This document shows positions 34,471 to 43,999 of a stretch of DNA of 64,000 nt, piece by piece. Position 1 is the stretch's first letter, and the number at the start of each line of letters is the position of its first letter. The stretch comes from Breoghania sp037026715 (GTDB lineage: Bacteria > Pseudomonadota > Alphaproteobacteria > Rhizobiales > Stappiaceae), in assembly GCF_037026715.1 (NCBI RefSeq), contig NZ_JBANCG010000011.1:72621-136620 (forward strand), given 5' to 3'. The position numbers were made by a program, and so were the translations under genes. The notes beneath the pieces are model-generated. The model was given only the letters and a program-made list of their open reading frames with translations, searched no databases and had not been told where the DNA came from.

Positions 34471-36202
34471 GGTTCGTCCTCCTCCCGCAGCGGATCATCC
34501 TCACGCCCATGTGCCCAAGCACGCCGACGACGGCGAGGAACAGGATCGCGAGCCCGATCTTGTTGGCCATCGACATCGGTTCCGAGCCGGGAATGTAGAT
34601 GCCCTTGATGCCTGCGAGCCGGCCGCCCGGCGAATGACACTCGCCGCACTTCACGGCGTCGTCGGCCGGCGCCACCATGTGCGTGATCGGCCAGTACATG
34701 TGCGTGTCGACGAAGCCGAACTCGCCTGAATATGGCTCACCGACATAGTCCATCGCCGCCTTGATCGACTTTGCCCAGTCGAAGTTCGTCCAGAAAGCGC
34801 TCGTCGTCTCCGGCCCGTAGACGTGGTTGTAGACGAGGTGGTTGAGCTTCGCGTCGTAAGCCTGCCGCCCGTCCATCCGCTTGAAAGGCCAGATGCGGGC
34901 ATTCGGGTCGCTGGCCGAACCGGCGATGGAATTGATCTCCACGGTCTTCGTCGGATCGATCGTGTCGGCGGCCGAGGTGTAGCGCACCTCGCCATTGAAC
35001 CAGGCGTAATGGGGCACGACATTCTCGCCCCACGCAAAATCGCCCTTAGTCGACAGATAGGTGTGCAGCCGCTTGCCGTCGGACTGGACGAACGCGTCCT
35101 CGTGATAGGGCTTGCCGTCCTTCAGCTTGCCAGCCGTCGACCAGTCCCAGAAGGTTTTCGTGGCGACGCCGCCGCGCGCGAATTCCGGAATGTGGCAGGT
35201 CTGGCAGGCGACCCTGTCTGTGTGATCGTTGAGCTTCGCCGCGATCAGCGACGCGCCCTTGTGCGGCTCCATGCCGTGGCAGGATTCGCAGGTCGCCACA
35301 TCACGCGGCGCGCCCGGTCGCCCGCCCGTACCCTTGGTGTCCTTGGCCGCGACGTCGTAGCGGCTGCCCGCCGTCTGGTGGCCGTAAGTGACATGGCAGG
35401 TGGCGCAGGTGAAATCGCCCCCCTCCTTCGACATGTGAACATCGACGGAGTGATCCGGATCGACCAGCACGGAGGAGAGATCGCCGTGCTTCACGTTATC
35501 CCCGCCGCCGCCGTAGAAATGGCACTGGCCGCAATTCTCGCGCCCCGGCAGACCGACGCTTTGTGCCGCTGCGGCGAGATCGACCGGAACCGCCGTGGCC
35601 CCGGTGATCGTCTTTGCACCCGCCTCCAGCGGAGCGACCGCCGCCTCCCCCGCCTTATTGTCGAGTTTGGCGTAGGTGCCCTTGTCCGCGTGACAGGCGA
35701 GGCAGTCGACCGCCGTCTCGTCGTTGGGCGGCGGCGTCTTCATGCTGTCCCAGCCGTAGCCTGCATGACAGCTCGTGCAGCGCGGTTCGTTGGCAGCGAC
35801 ATTGCCGCAGAACGCGTTGATGACATTGCGCTTGCCGAGCTTCGGGCCGGTGCCGGAATGGGTGTAGTCCCAGGTCCAGTGGAGCGAGCCCATCACCTGT
35901 TTGGAGGCTTCCGTGTGGCATTTCAGGCAGGCTTTCGTGACCTCACGCCCGCTTGCGAACGGCTGTTTGAGGATCTCGAAGGTCGAATGATCGGCCGTGC
36001 TCTGAGAGGCCTTGACGGGTGGCTTGGCGGCTGAAGGCTCCTGCGCACCGGCTGCCGCGGCCATCAGAATGGCCAGGGTGAAGGCAAGCGCCGCCGCAAG
36101 GATCGCGAATGTCCCGTTTCGCGGTTGCGGCGCGGCACAGGTCCGAACCTTCGGCAGTTTCGGCTGCGCCGGTGGCAACGGGAGTTTGTTGTTCATTGGC
36201 AT
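34463..36202 (-). CDS. Octahaem cytochrome c (tetrathionate reductase family)
   Basis: About 579 residues with exactly eight CXXCH motifs: CLKCH, CTSCH, CLACH, CGQCH, CATCH, CESCH, CQTCH and CGECH. Octahaem tetrathionate reductase (OTR) of Shewanella reduces tetrathionate, nitrite and hydroxylamine in vitro, and its physiological substrate is unsettled. An N-terminal signal anchor and a C-terminal helix (NKIGLAILFLAVVGVLGHMGV) place it in the periplasm at the membrane. The ATG at 36202 (MPMNNK) or 36196 fits the signal; the longer frame is not coding. Haem-binding maturation genes are not in the window. Confidence 0.88.
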   Translation of the reverse strand: MPMNNKLPLPPAQPKLPKVRTCAAPQPRNGTFAILAAALAFTLAILMAAAAGAQEPSAAKPPVKASQSTADHSTFEILKQPFASGREVTKACLKCHTEASKQVMGSLHWTWDYTHSGTGPKLGKRNVINAFCGNVAANEPRCTSCHAGYGWDSMKTPPPNDETAVDCLACHADKGTYAKLDNKAGEAAVAPLEAGAKTITGATAVPVDLAAAAQSVGLPGRENCGQCHFYGGGGDNVKHGDLSSVLVDPDHSVDVHMSKEGGDFTCATCHVTYGHQTAGSRYDVAAKDTKGTGGRPGAPRDVATCESCHGMEPHKGASLIAAKLNDHTDRVACQTCHIPEFARGGVATKTFWDWSTAGKLKDGKPYHEDAFVQSDGKRLHTYLSTKGDFAWGENVVPHYAWFNGEVRYTSAADTIDPTKTVEINSIAGSASDPNARIWPFKRMDGRQAYDAKLNHLVYNHVYGPETTSAFWTNFDWAKSIKAAMDYVGEPYSGEFGFVDTHMYWPITHMVAPADDAVKCGECHSPGGRLAGIKGIYIPGSEPMSMANKIGLAILFLAVVGVLGHMGVRMIRCGRRTNHG

Positions 36203-36356
36203 CACACCGTCCTGTCGGCCGGCCAGACGTCCGCGCGCGGCGCGTGGCCTGAGGCCGACCGCGCACGTCCATGTCCAGGCAGGCCTTGCGAAAACGGCCA
36301 GACGCAACCGTTCTGCAGAGCTCTGCAGGGATGCGTTCCGGCGCTGATAGGCAGGG

Positions 36357-36614
36357 CTAGTCGCCCGGAGTGGGCTCCAGAAGGGAAACGGGATCGCTGG
36401 CCGGAAAGCTCTCGCGCAGCGCCTCGTCGAGGCCTGCCTGCGCGTGCGCACGCGCCTCTGCCCGTCCGAGGTTCGCAACGCGCTCCCTCGTCACGGCACA
36501 GGCCGAGTTGCCTTCGGTCCGCACGATCGCCGTCGTACGGCGCACGACGACTTCGCGCGACACCGTTACAGGATCGACCGGACTGCGTGTCTCATGCTCG
36601 GCTTTTCTGGTCAT
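36357..36614 (-). CDS. Small conserved-type hypothetical protein
   Basis: 85 residues, soluble and highly charged, ending LDEALRESFPASDPVSLLEPTPGD. The LRExFPASDP type tail is familiar from small alphaproteobacterial proteins of unknown function. It lies upstream of the octahaem cytochrome on the same strand, 154 bp away, and about 100 bp downstream of an FNR-like site, so it may be part of the same anaerobic response. Confidence 0.6.
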   Translation of the reverse strand: MTRKAEHETRSPVDPVTVSREVVVRRTTAIVRTEGNSACAVTRERVANLGRAEARAHAQAGLDEALRESFPASDPVSLLEPTPGD

Positions 36615-36713
36615 GTGTCATCCTCCCCGGATCGACCATGCGGGAAGTTGCCTCCCTTGAGGAAGGTTTCCCGGCACTTTTGAAAAGCAAAGCACGCGCG
36701 ACAGAACAGCGCA

Positions 36714-36727
36714 TTGAATATTGTCAA
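36714..36727 (-). promoter_or_regulatory. FNR/FixK-type half-palindrome TTGA-N6-TCAA
   Basis: TTGAATATTGTCAA matches the core TTGA-N6-TCAA of FNR-family sites, although the inner bases depart from TTGAT-N4-ATCAA. It sits 100 bp before the small gene that precedes the octahaem cytochrome, and just downstream of the gene for a Crp/Fnr protein whose recognition helix (ExxSR) fits such a site. Confidence 0.5.
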
Positions 36728-36803
36728 TTCCGCCGGTGAGCGGGAAGCAACTTGAGCGGGAGAACTTTATCTGGGCGGGCGTAGAACGCGGGTTACACGT
36801 GCC

Positions 36804-37511
36804 TCAAAGACCGACGAGGCGACGCAGGTTCGGCGTGTCGCAGAGGAACTGGTTCGGACGCGGCTCCGAAATGAAGCCCTTGCGCTTCAGTTCCGCCATC
36901 GTGCGGCTCGCGGTCTCCGTCGTCAGCCCCAGCAGCGCGCCGAGATCCTCGCGGCTGAACAGCTCGCAGCGCTCGTCCTCTTCCTTTTCCGACAGCCACA
37001 GCAGCAGTCGCGCCACCCGGTCGCGGGCCGAGCCGGTGGAGAATTCCGTGATCCAGCGATCGGCAGTGCCCACGGCCTTGTGCCAGCGCGCCATCAACTC
37101 GTTGAACAGCCGACTGTTGTTGTGCGAGAGCGTGCGAACCACATCCACTGGCAGGCGACAGACCTCGGTATCGCGCAGCGCCGTGGCGGTGTGCGGATAC
37201 TCCTCGTCGATCATCGCTTCCAGACCGAACAGATCGGTTTTGCGCAGAAGGCGGACAATGCGCGCCGTGCCGTCCGGCAGATACTGGGTAAGCTTGACGA
37301 GCCCGCTGCGGATCGTGAACAGCGTCTGCGCCGGATCGCCCGCATCGTAGATGCGCGCGCCGGCCGAATAGGAGAGCTGATCGATGGGCCGGTGCAGATG
37401 GGAGAAATCCTCCTCCGTCAGCCCGGCAAACAGCACGGCGTTGCGCACGACGCAATGCCGGCAATCGGCCACGCCCGTCCAGGCTTCCCCGACCTCCACC
37501 CGTTTCACCAA
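36804..37511 (-). CDS. Crp/Fnr-family transcriptional regulator
   Basis: 235 residues: cyclic-nucleotide-binding fold (residues 25-140) and a C-terminal winged helix (LGALLGLTTETASRTMAELKRKGFI) with the E-x-x-S-R recognition pattern of FNR proteins. The N-terminus has only two cysteines, CRHC (17, 20); the third Cys of the FNR [4Fe-4S] set is not found after them, so oxygen sensing by a canonical cluster is doubtful. Position between cydC and the octahaem cytochrome suggests control of these low-oxygen respiratory genes. Confidence 0.87.
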   Translation of the reverse strand: MVKRVEVGEAWTGVADCRHCVVRNAVLFAGLTEEDFSHLHRPIDQLSYSAGARIYDAGDPAQTLFTIRSGLVKLTQYLPDGTARIVRLLRKTDLFGLEAMIDEEYPHTATALRDTEVCRLPVDVVRTLSHNNSRLFNELMARWHKAVGTADRWITEFSTGSARDRVARLLLWLSEKEEDERCELFSREDLGALLGLTTETASRTMAELKRKGFISEPRPNQFLCDTPNLRRLVGL

Positions 37512-37547
37512 GCAACCCCCTCCGCCTGACCGCCCGCGTATCGCCTG

Positions 37548-39242
37548 CTACTGTCGCCGGAAGACCTCGTCGGGAGCGCCGCGTCCGGCAATTCGTCCCG
37601 CTTCCAGCACGATGACCTCATCCATCAGGTCAAGACACGCGTGACTGTGCGTGATGAGAAGCACCCCGCGTTCGCGCGTTGCCTCCAGCACATTCTCAAG
37701 TACCCTTTCCTCGGTCTCCGGGTCCAGCCCTTCCGTCGGCTCGTCGAGAATGAGGAAGGGCGCATCCTTGAGAAGCGCGCGGGCAAGTCCGAGCCGGCGG
37801 CCCTCCCCGCCGGACACCTTCGCCCCGTGCGCGCCCACATACGTCTCGAAGCCCTCGGGCTGCGCCTCGATGAACTCCAGAATGCCCGCAAGAGCGCAGG
37901 CCTGCTCGATCCGGCCTTGCGAAACTCCGGGTTGCGCGAGACGGAGATTGTCCGCGATCGTTGCGGAAAACAGGTGATCCGACTGCGCCAGAACGGCGAT
38001 ACGGCGGCGCAGGTCGGCGGCCGCAAAGGCCTCCACGCGATGCCCTGCGAACCGGATTTCCCCTTCGCTTGCGGCACGATAGCGCAGGGCCAGTGCAACC
38101 AGGCTCGACTTGCCCGACCCGCTCGGCCCGACAATGGCGATGCGCTTTCCCGGCCGAAGCGTGAAGCTCACGTCGCCGACGGCCGGCGCCAGTGCGCCGG
38201 GATAGGTGAAGCCGACGTGTGAGAAGGCGAGTTCGCCCGTCTCCGGCACCGTTTCGGGCACATCAGGTTCGGCAACCGGTGGGGGGCGGTCTGCGAGCGA
38301 GAAGATGCGGCGTGCGGAGGCGAGGAACCCCGGCAGCGTCTGCAAAGCCACCGGCAACGGCCCCACCGCCTCAAACAGCGCCAACCCCATCAGCGCCAGC
38401 ATGACGAGATCCGGCCCGGCAAGCCTTCCCGTGGCAAGTCCAGGCCCGCCGATCGCGATCACGGCGACAAGCGCGAGGTTGGCGGCAAGACCGACGCCAG
38501 CGGAAGCGAACCCGGCGAGGCTCGCCACCCTGCGCTCGTCCGCGATCAGCGCATCGGATGTATCGAGCACCGCCGCGCGGTGGCGATGGTGCGGATCGTA
38601 GATATCGAGTTCGGCGCGTGCCTCCAGATGCTCCACCAGCAGCGCGTTGAGATCGGAGGAATTGGCCGTCACCCGGCGCGACGGGGCGGCGCTGAGCCGG
38701 CCGACGGCAAGCGGCAACGCAACGCCCGCAGCAATCGCCAGCACGGCCAGCGCAATAGCGATGCCGATATCGTGCAAGGCAGCGAATGTGATGCCGACGC
38801 CGACAACGATGACAGCCGCAACCATCGGCTGGAGGATCCGCAGGAAGGCGAATTCCAGCCGGTCGATATCGCCGCGAAGCCGGGTCATCAGATCGCCGCT
38901 GCGCGCATCCTCAAGGGCTGCCGGCGCCAGCGGCTCCAGTCTCCCGAAGAGCCAGGGGCGGAGCCTTGCGACGAATTTCAGCGTCGCCTCGTGACCCACC
39001 AGCCGTTCCACGTAGCGCCCGCCCGTGCGCGCGATGGCGAAGGCGCGGATCATCGCGGCGGGCGTGAAATAGTTCATGGAAACGCCGGCAAGCCCCGCCG
39101 CCGCCATGGCGGTGATGAACCAGCCCGACGTCGCCATCAGCGCCACATGGGCGAGCGTCGCCATGGCCGACAGGGCGATGGAAAGCGCCATCCAGCCGGC
39201 CTGCGGCCGCATCAGCCTGAGAACGCGCAGGAAGTCCTTCAC
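37548..39242 (-). CDS. cydC: Thiol reductant ABC exporter subunit CydC
   Basis: 564 residues, membrane domain fused to ATPase. Walker A GPSGSGKSS, signature VSGGEGRRLGLARALL, Walker B FLILDEPTEGLD. With CydD it exports glutathione and cysteine to the periplasm, needed for assembly of cytochrome bd, whose genes lie upstream. Overlaps cydD by 4 bp. Confidence 0.92.
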   Translation of the reverse strand: MKDFLRVLRLMRPQAGWMALSIALSAMATLAHVALMATSGWFITAMAAAGLAGVSMNYFTPAAMIRAFAIARTGGRYVERLVGHEATLKFVARLRPWLFGRLEPLAPAALEDARSGDLMTRLRGDIDRLEFAFLRILQPMVAAVIVVGVGITFAALHDIGIAIALAVLAIAAGVALPLAVGRLSAAPSRRVTANSSDLNALLVEHLEARAELDIYDPHHRHRAAVLDTSDALIADERRVASLAGFASAGVGLAANLALVAVIAIGGPGLATGRLAGPDLVMLALMGLALFEAVGPLPVALQTLPGFLASARRIFSLADRPPPVAEPDVPETVPETGELAFSHVGFTYPGALAPAVGDVSFTLRPGKRIAIVGPSGSGKSSLVALALRYRAASEGEIRFAGHRVEAFAAADLRRRIAVLAQSDHLFSATIADNLRLAQPGVSQGRIEQACALAGILEFIEAQPEGFETYVGAHGAKVSGGEGRRLGLARALLKDAPFLILDEPTEGLDPETEERVLENVLEATRERGVLLITHSHACLDLMDEVIVLEAGRIAGRGAPDEVFRRQ

Positions 39243-40939
39243 GGGGCGACCTCCTCTTCCTCAATCCGCAGCGCATCCGCGATCCGGCCGGCGCGAAGAC
39301 CCACCACCCGGTCGGCCTGTTCGATTGTCGCCTTGCGGTGGGCCACCATCAGCGCCGTGCGGCCCGGCAGCAGGCGCTTGATCGCCGCCTGCACCCGCGC
39401 CTCGCTCTCAGCATCCAGATGCGCGGTCGGCTCATCGAGAACAATCACCGGCGCATCGCGGTAGAAGGCGCGCGCAAGCGCCAGCCGGTGCGCCTCTCCG
39501 CCCGAAAGCCCTGCCCCGCCCTCGCCGACGAAACTGTCGAGACCATGGGGAAGCCGGGCAATCACGTCGGCAAGATCCGCCTGCCGGACGGCTTCCTCCA
39601 GCCGGGCGCGGTCGGGCGACGCCTCACCCGGCGCGATGTTGGCGGCAAGCGTGCCTGACAAAATGCGCGGGGCCTGCGGCACATAACCGATCATCCCGCG
39701 CCATTCAGCGATATCGAGCGAACCGAGCGCCACGCCGTTGACGAGAACGCGCCCCGACGTCGGTTGAACGAAACCCAGCAGCAGATTGAGAAGACTCGAT
39801 TTCCCCGCCCCTGACGGTCCCGCAAGCGCGACCGCCTCGCCGGCCGCGACACGGAACGACACTCCGTCAAGCGCGCGCCGCCCATCGGCGAACGTCAGCG
39901 TGACGTCCTCAAACGAAAGCGCTATCCGCTCCGGCCGCGGCACCGGTTCGGCCCCACCGGGCTCGGCCAGCGCCGGCACGTCCTCCAGCGCAACGATGCC
40001 TTCCGCCGCGCCGATCGCCTCCATGCGCGCGTGATAGGCCGTGCCCATGGAGCGAAGCGGCAGATAGAATTCCGGCGCCAGCAGCAGAATGAACAGCCCC
40101 TCGAAATAGCCGATCTCGCTCCACAGCAGACGGAAGCCGATCAGCACGGCAACGATGGCGATGGAGACGGTTGCGAAGAATTCCAACACCAGCGACGACA
40201 GGAACGCGATCCTCAGCACCGCCATTGTGTCGCGGCGATAGGCGTCGGCGACCTTCGCCACCTGCTCCGTCATCCGCCGCGCGGCATTGAAGGCCTTCAG
40301 CGTCGCAAGGCCCTGTACCGCGTCGAGCAGATGGCCCGACATGCGCTGCAGCCGCCCCCATTGCCGCTGGTTGAGCTTTTCCGCCCCCTCCCCGATCAGG
40401 ATCATGAAAACCGGAATGAGCGGCGCCGTGACCACGAAGACGACGGCGGATATCCAGTCGAAGGGCAGCACCACGGCGAAGATCGCCAGCGGCAGCAGGC
40501 CGGCCATGACGGAGGCTGGAATGTAACGGGAATAGTAGGGCTCGATGGCGCGCACGCCGTCGGCAATCGCCGCGACCGTCTCGCCCGTCTTCAGATCGGC
40601 CAGCGCGACCGGTCCGATCCGCTCGACCTGGGACACGAGATGTGCGCGCAAGGTCCGCATGACGGCGGCGGCTGCGGAAAAGGCGAAGCGGTCCGTCGCC
40701 CACACGGCCCCGGCCCGGACCACGATGACCGCGGCCAGCAGGACGAGTTCCGTCGTCACGGCGGCGAAGGCGCGCTTCTGGAAGATCAACTCGTCCAGAA
40801 TGCGCGCCACAAGATAGCTCTGAGCGATGACGGCCAGTCCGGTCGTCACCGCGGATGTGAGCGTCAGGCGAAGATCGCGTTTCGCGGTCTTCTTGAAGCC
40901 TTTCAGGAAGGCGCCCAGACGTTTGCGATCGGTAGTAAT
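39239..40939 (-). CDS. cydD: Thiol reductant ABC exporter subunit CydD, probable non-AUG start
   Basis: Membrane domain plus ATPase with Walker A GPSGAGKSS, signature LSGGEAHRLALARAF and Walker B VIVLDEPTAHLD. The first conventional start is GTG at 40849 (536 residues), but it lacks a ribosome site and begins inside the first membrane helix. The frame stays open upstream and encodes a CydD-like amphipathic N-terminus (KRLGAFLKGFKKTAKRDLRL). GGGAGAG lies 6 bases before an ATT at 40939, giving 566 residues, the usual length. CTG at 40966 is another option. I give the ATT start; the exact start is uncertain. Confidence 0.85.
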   Translation of the reverse strand: MTTDRKRLGAFLKGFKKTAKRDLRLTLTSAVTTGLAVIAQSYLVARILDELIFQKRAFAAVTTELVLLAAVIVVRAGAVWATDRFAFSAAAAVMRTLRAHLVSQVERIGPVALADLKTGETVAAIADGVRAIEPYYSRYIPASVMAGLLPLAIFAVVLPFDWISAVVFVVTAPLIPVFMILIGEGAEKLNQRQWGRLQRMSGHLLDAVQGLATLKAFNAARRMTEQVAKVADAYRRDTMAVLRIAFLSSLVLEFFATVSIAIVAVLIGFRLLWSEIGYFEGLFILLLAPEFYLPLRSMGTAYHARMEAIGAAEGIVALEDVPALAEPGGAEPVPRPERIALSFEDVTLTFADGRRALDGVSFRVAAGEAVALAGPSGAGKSSLLNLLLGFVQPTSGRVLVNGVALGSLDIAEWRGMIGYVPQAPRILSGTLAANIAPGEASPDRARLEEAVRQADLADVIARLPHGLDSFVGEGGAGLSGGEAHRLALARAFYRDAPVIVLDEPTAHLDAESEARVQAAIKRLLPGRTALMVAHRKATIEQADRVVGLRAGRIADALRIEEEEVAP

Positions 40940-40969
40940 GTCGATCTCTCCCGACCGTCGGTTCAGGTC

Positions 40970-41104
40970 TTACGCGCCCTGATCGGACCCGTTGCCATTG
41001 CCATTCTTGCGTTCGAAATCATCCTGGAATTCGAACCACATGACATTGATCACGGAGATGCACAAGGCAGCTGTCACGCCAAGGACCCAGGCAAAGTACC
41101 ACAT
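40970..41104 (-). CDS. cydX: Cytochrome bd small subunit CydX
   Basis: 44 residues, one membrane helix, beginning MWYFAWVLGVTAALCISVIN and continuing with VMWFEF, the CydX/YbgT signature. CydX stabilises cytochrome bd. It lies 24 bp after cydB and ends 30 bp before the probable CydD start. Short genes like this are easily missed by annotation. Confidence 0.88.
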   Translation of the reverse strand: MWYFAWVLGVTAALCISVINVMWFEFQDDFERKNGNGNGSDQGA

Positions 41105-41128
41105 GATAGCGTTCCTCTTGTTGCCCGA

Positions 41129-42283
41129 TCAGTAGGCGTTGTAGGGGTTGTCTTCGATCTGCTTGACGGAGATCTTTCCCCACATCTGGTAGTAGCACCA
41201 GATCGTGTAGAGCAGAACGATCGGCAGGAAGATTACCACCGCCCAGAACATGACCGTCAGCGTCAGGTGGCTGGAAGCCGCGTCCCAGACCGTCAGGCTC
41301 GAGCCGGGATTGGTGCTCGACGGCATGACGAAGGGAAAGAGCGACAGGCCCGCCGTCCCGATCACGCCCACCAGCGAGAGCGCGGAGAAGACGAAGCCGA
41401 AGCCCGGCCACCGCAGCCGCGACAGCAGCCACACCACCAGCGGCCCGGCAAGGCCCAGCGCCGGCACCGCCATGGTGATCGGCATCTTGGAGTAGATGTC
41501 GAACCAGGCGCCCGGCGCCCGGACGACTTCCTTGGCAAGCGGGTTCGACAGTCCGCCGGGATCGCCCATGGAAACGATCCGGTAGCCGTCGATGCCGGCC
41601 CACACCCACAGGCCGCCGAGCGCGAACAAAACCGTCACGGCGGGTGCCAGAATGCCGACGGCCGCGCGGGCGCGATCCGCGATCAGACTTTCGGTACGCA
41701 GCTGCAGCCAGACCGCCCCATGCATCGCCAGCATGGCGACGGAGAGAAGCCCCGCCAGCAGCGCGAACGGGTTGAGCAGCGGCAGCAGCGCCCACAGGTA
41801 GTCGGCGTCGTAGTGCGGCTTCAGGAACGAATCGAGGTGGAACGGCACGCCCTGCAGCAGGTTGCCGAAGGCCACGCCGAAGATCAGCGCTGGCACGAAG
41901 CCGCCGACGAACAGACCCCAGTCCCAGGTGTTGCGCCAGCGTGCGTTCTCCAGCTTGGAGCGGTAGTCGAAGCCCACCGGGCGGAAGAACAACGAGGCCA
42001 GCACCAGGAACATGGCGAGGTAGAAGCCCGAAAACGCCGCGGCATAGACCGCCGGCCAAGCGGCGAAGATGGCGCCGCCTGCCGTGATGAACCACACCTG
42101 GTTGCCGTCCCAGTGCGGGGCGACAGCGTTGATGATGACCCGGCGCTCGGCGTCCTTCTTGCCGAGGAACGGCAGAAGCACACCAACGCCCATGTCCATG
42201 CCGTCGGTGACGGCAAATCCGATCAGGAGCGCGCCGACGAGCACCCACCAGATCAGTTTCAAGGTTTCATAGTCGAGCAACAT
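41129..42283 (-). CDS. cydB: Cytochrome bd ubiquinol oxidase subunit II
   Basis: 384 residues, eight or nine membrane helices. DGMDMGVGVLLPFLGKKDAERRVIINAVAPHWDGNQVWFI is the conserved N-terminal CydB block, as is FRPVGFDYRSK. It pairs with CydA in a high-affinity oxygen reductase used at low oxygen. The gap to cydA is 25 bp. Confidence 0.95.
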   Translation of the reverse strand: MLLDYETLKLIWWVLVGALLIGFAVTDGMDMGVGVLLPFLGKKDAERRVIINAVAPHWDGNQVWFITAGGAIFAAWPAVYAAAFSGFYLAMFLVLASLFFRPVGFDYRSKLENARWRNTWDWGLFVGGFVPALIFGVAFGNLLQGVPFHLDSFLKPHYDADYLWALLPLLNPFALLAGLLSVAMLAMHGAVWLQLRTESLIADRARAAVGILAPAVTVLFALGGLWVWAGIDGYRIVSMGDPGGLSNPLAKEVVRAPGAWFDIYSKMPITMAVPALGLAGPLVVWLLSRLRWPGFGFVFSALSLVGVIGTAGLSLFPFVMPSSTNPGSSLTVWDAASSHLTLTVMFWAVVIFLPIVLLYTIWCYYQMWGKISVKQIEDNPYNAY

Positions 42284-42308
42284 AGCTCGGTCCTTTCATG
42301 TATCCGGT

Positions 42309-43889
42309 TCACTCGGCGGGGTTGAGGCTGAGCGTTTCGCCGCCCGTCTCGTGGTGGTAGCGGCCCGTGTGAAGCGAGCTCGGTCCCAGCCGCGCGAAGC
42401 GGAACATCAGGTACATCTCGATGGCCAGCAGCACCGAATAGAAGATCAGGTAGCCGGCGATGGAGGTGATGAGATCGGCAACCGTCAGCGCGGAGGTGGC
42501 CAGGAAGGTCGGCAGCACCTCGCCGATGGCCCAGGGCTGGCGCCCGAATTCCGCGACGAACCAGCCGAGTTCGGCGGCCAGCCACGGCAGCGGAATGCAC
42601 CAGACCAGGATGCGCAACAGCGTGCGGTTCTGCTCGATCCGCCCCCTCGCGAGCTTGTAGAACGAGATCGCGAACAGGATCAGCATGATGAAGCCGAACG
42701 CCACCATGATCCGGAAGCTCCAGAACAGGTAGGAGACGTGCGGAATGCTGTCCTTCGCCGCCTGCGCGATCTGCGCATCGGTGGCATCGGCCGGGTTCTC
42801 CACGTAGGCCTTCAGCAGCAGGCCGTAGCCGAGATCCGCCTTGTGCTCCTCGAACACCGCCTTGGTCTCGTCGGAGGTGTCACCATTGCGCAGCGCGTTG
42901 AGCTTCTCGTAGGCGATGATGCCTGAGCGGATGCGCTCCTCATGGTCCTCGATGAGTTCCTTGATGCCCTGCACCTGCCCGTCGAGTGAGCGGGTCGTGA
43001 TCAGGCCCATCACCCAGGGGATGGTGATCGCGTTTTCGGTCTCCATCTTCTCCTGGTTCGGCATGCCAAACAGGGTGAAGGCGGCGGGCGCCGGCGCGGT
43101 GTCCCACTCGGCCTCGATGGCCGCGAGCTTCACCTTCTGCACGTCGCCGAGTTCGTAGCCGCTTTCGTCGCCGAGAACGATCACCGCAAGCGAGGCGGCA
43201 AGGCCGAAGCCGGCGGCAACGGCGAAGGAGCGCTTGGCGAAGGCGAGATCACGTCCTTTCAGGATGTACCAGGCCGAGATGCCTATGACGAACATGGAGG
43301 CGGTGACGTAGCCGGCCGCGACCGTGTGAATGAACTTCACCTGGGCGACGGGGTTGAACACCACCTCCCAGAAGCTCGTCATCTCCATGCGCATGGTTTC
43401 TGCGGAGAATTCGGAACCGACGGGGTTTTGCATCCAGGCGTTGGCGACCAGGATCCACAGCGCGGAAAGGTTCGTGCCCACGGCAACCAGCACAACCACG
43501 CCGAGATACTGAACCTTGCCGAGCCTGTCGCGGCCCAGAAGCATCAGGCCGACGAAGGTCGATTCCAGGAAGAAGGCCATCAGGCCCTCGATTGCCAGCG
43601 GTGCGCCGAACACATCGCCCACATAGTGCGAATAGTACGCCCAGTTCGTGCCGAACTGGAACTCCATGGTCAGGCCGGTGGTGACGCCGAGCGCGAAGTT
43701 GATGGCGAACAGCTTGGTCCAGAACCGCGACATGTCGCGGTAGATTTCCTTGCCGGTCATCACGTAGACCGCTTCCATGATGACCAGGATCCAGGTCATG
43801 CCTAGCGTCAGCGGTACGAAGAGGAAGTGGTAGAGTGCCACGGCGGCGAATTGCCATCGGGACAACTCCACGAAGGTGGGATCGATCAT
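42309..43889 (-). CDS. cydA: Cytochrome bd ubiquinol oxidase subunit I
   Basis: 526 residues from the ATG at 43889 (MIDPTFVELSRWQF), preceded by GGGAG; the longer frame lacks this family start. The haem b595 ligand His is in RWQFAAVALYHFLFVP. The quinol loop is the long E. coli type, with GESGYELGD-like and MPNQEKMETENAITIPWVMG elements. Position upstream of cydB, cydX, cydD and cydC on one strand suggests a single respiratory operon. Confidence 0.95.
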   Translation of the reverse strand: MIDPTFVELSRWQFAAVALYHFLFVPLTLGMTWILVIMEAVYVMTGKEIYRDMSRFWTKLFAINFALGVTTGLTMEFQFGTNWAYYSHYVGDVFGAPLAIEGLMAFFLESTFVGLMLLGRDRLGKVQYLGVVVLVAVGTNLSALWILVANAWMQNPVGSEFSAETMRMEMTSFWEVVFNPVAQVKFIHTVAAGYVTASMFVIGISAWYILKGRDLAFAKRSFAVAAGFGLAASLAVIVLGDESGYELGDVQKVKLAAIEAEWDTAPAPAAFTLFGMPNQEKMETENAITIPWVMGLITTRSLDGQVQGIKELIEDHEERIRSGIIAYEKLNALRNGDTSDETKAVFEEHKADLGYGLLLKAYVENPADATDAQIAQAAKDSIPHVSYLFWSFRIMVAFGFIMLILFAISFYKLARGRIEQNRTLLRILVWCIPLPWLAAELGWFVAEFGRQPWAIGEVLPTFLATSALTVADLITSIAGYLIFYSVLLAIEMYLMFRFARLGPSSLHTGRYHHETGGETLSLNPAE

Positions 43890-43999
43890 ATTACGGCTCC
43901 CTTCCGGACGCGCGTCACCGATCGTAAGCGCGCGCGCCATACGTGCGAACAAGGCAATTTGCGTGTTACGTTAAGTCATTGATTGGGATTGATATTATT

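Noticed and set aside
36203..36478. 92-residue N-terminal extension of the octahaem cytochrome
   Set aside because: Arg-rich shadow sequence in front of a normal signal peptide.
43975..43998. FNR site upstream of cydA
   Set aside because: TTGAT-TGGG-ATTGA lacks the inverted right half (ATCAA), so it is a direct repeat rather than a dyad.
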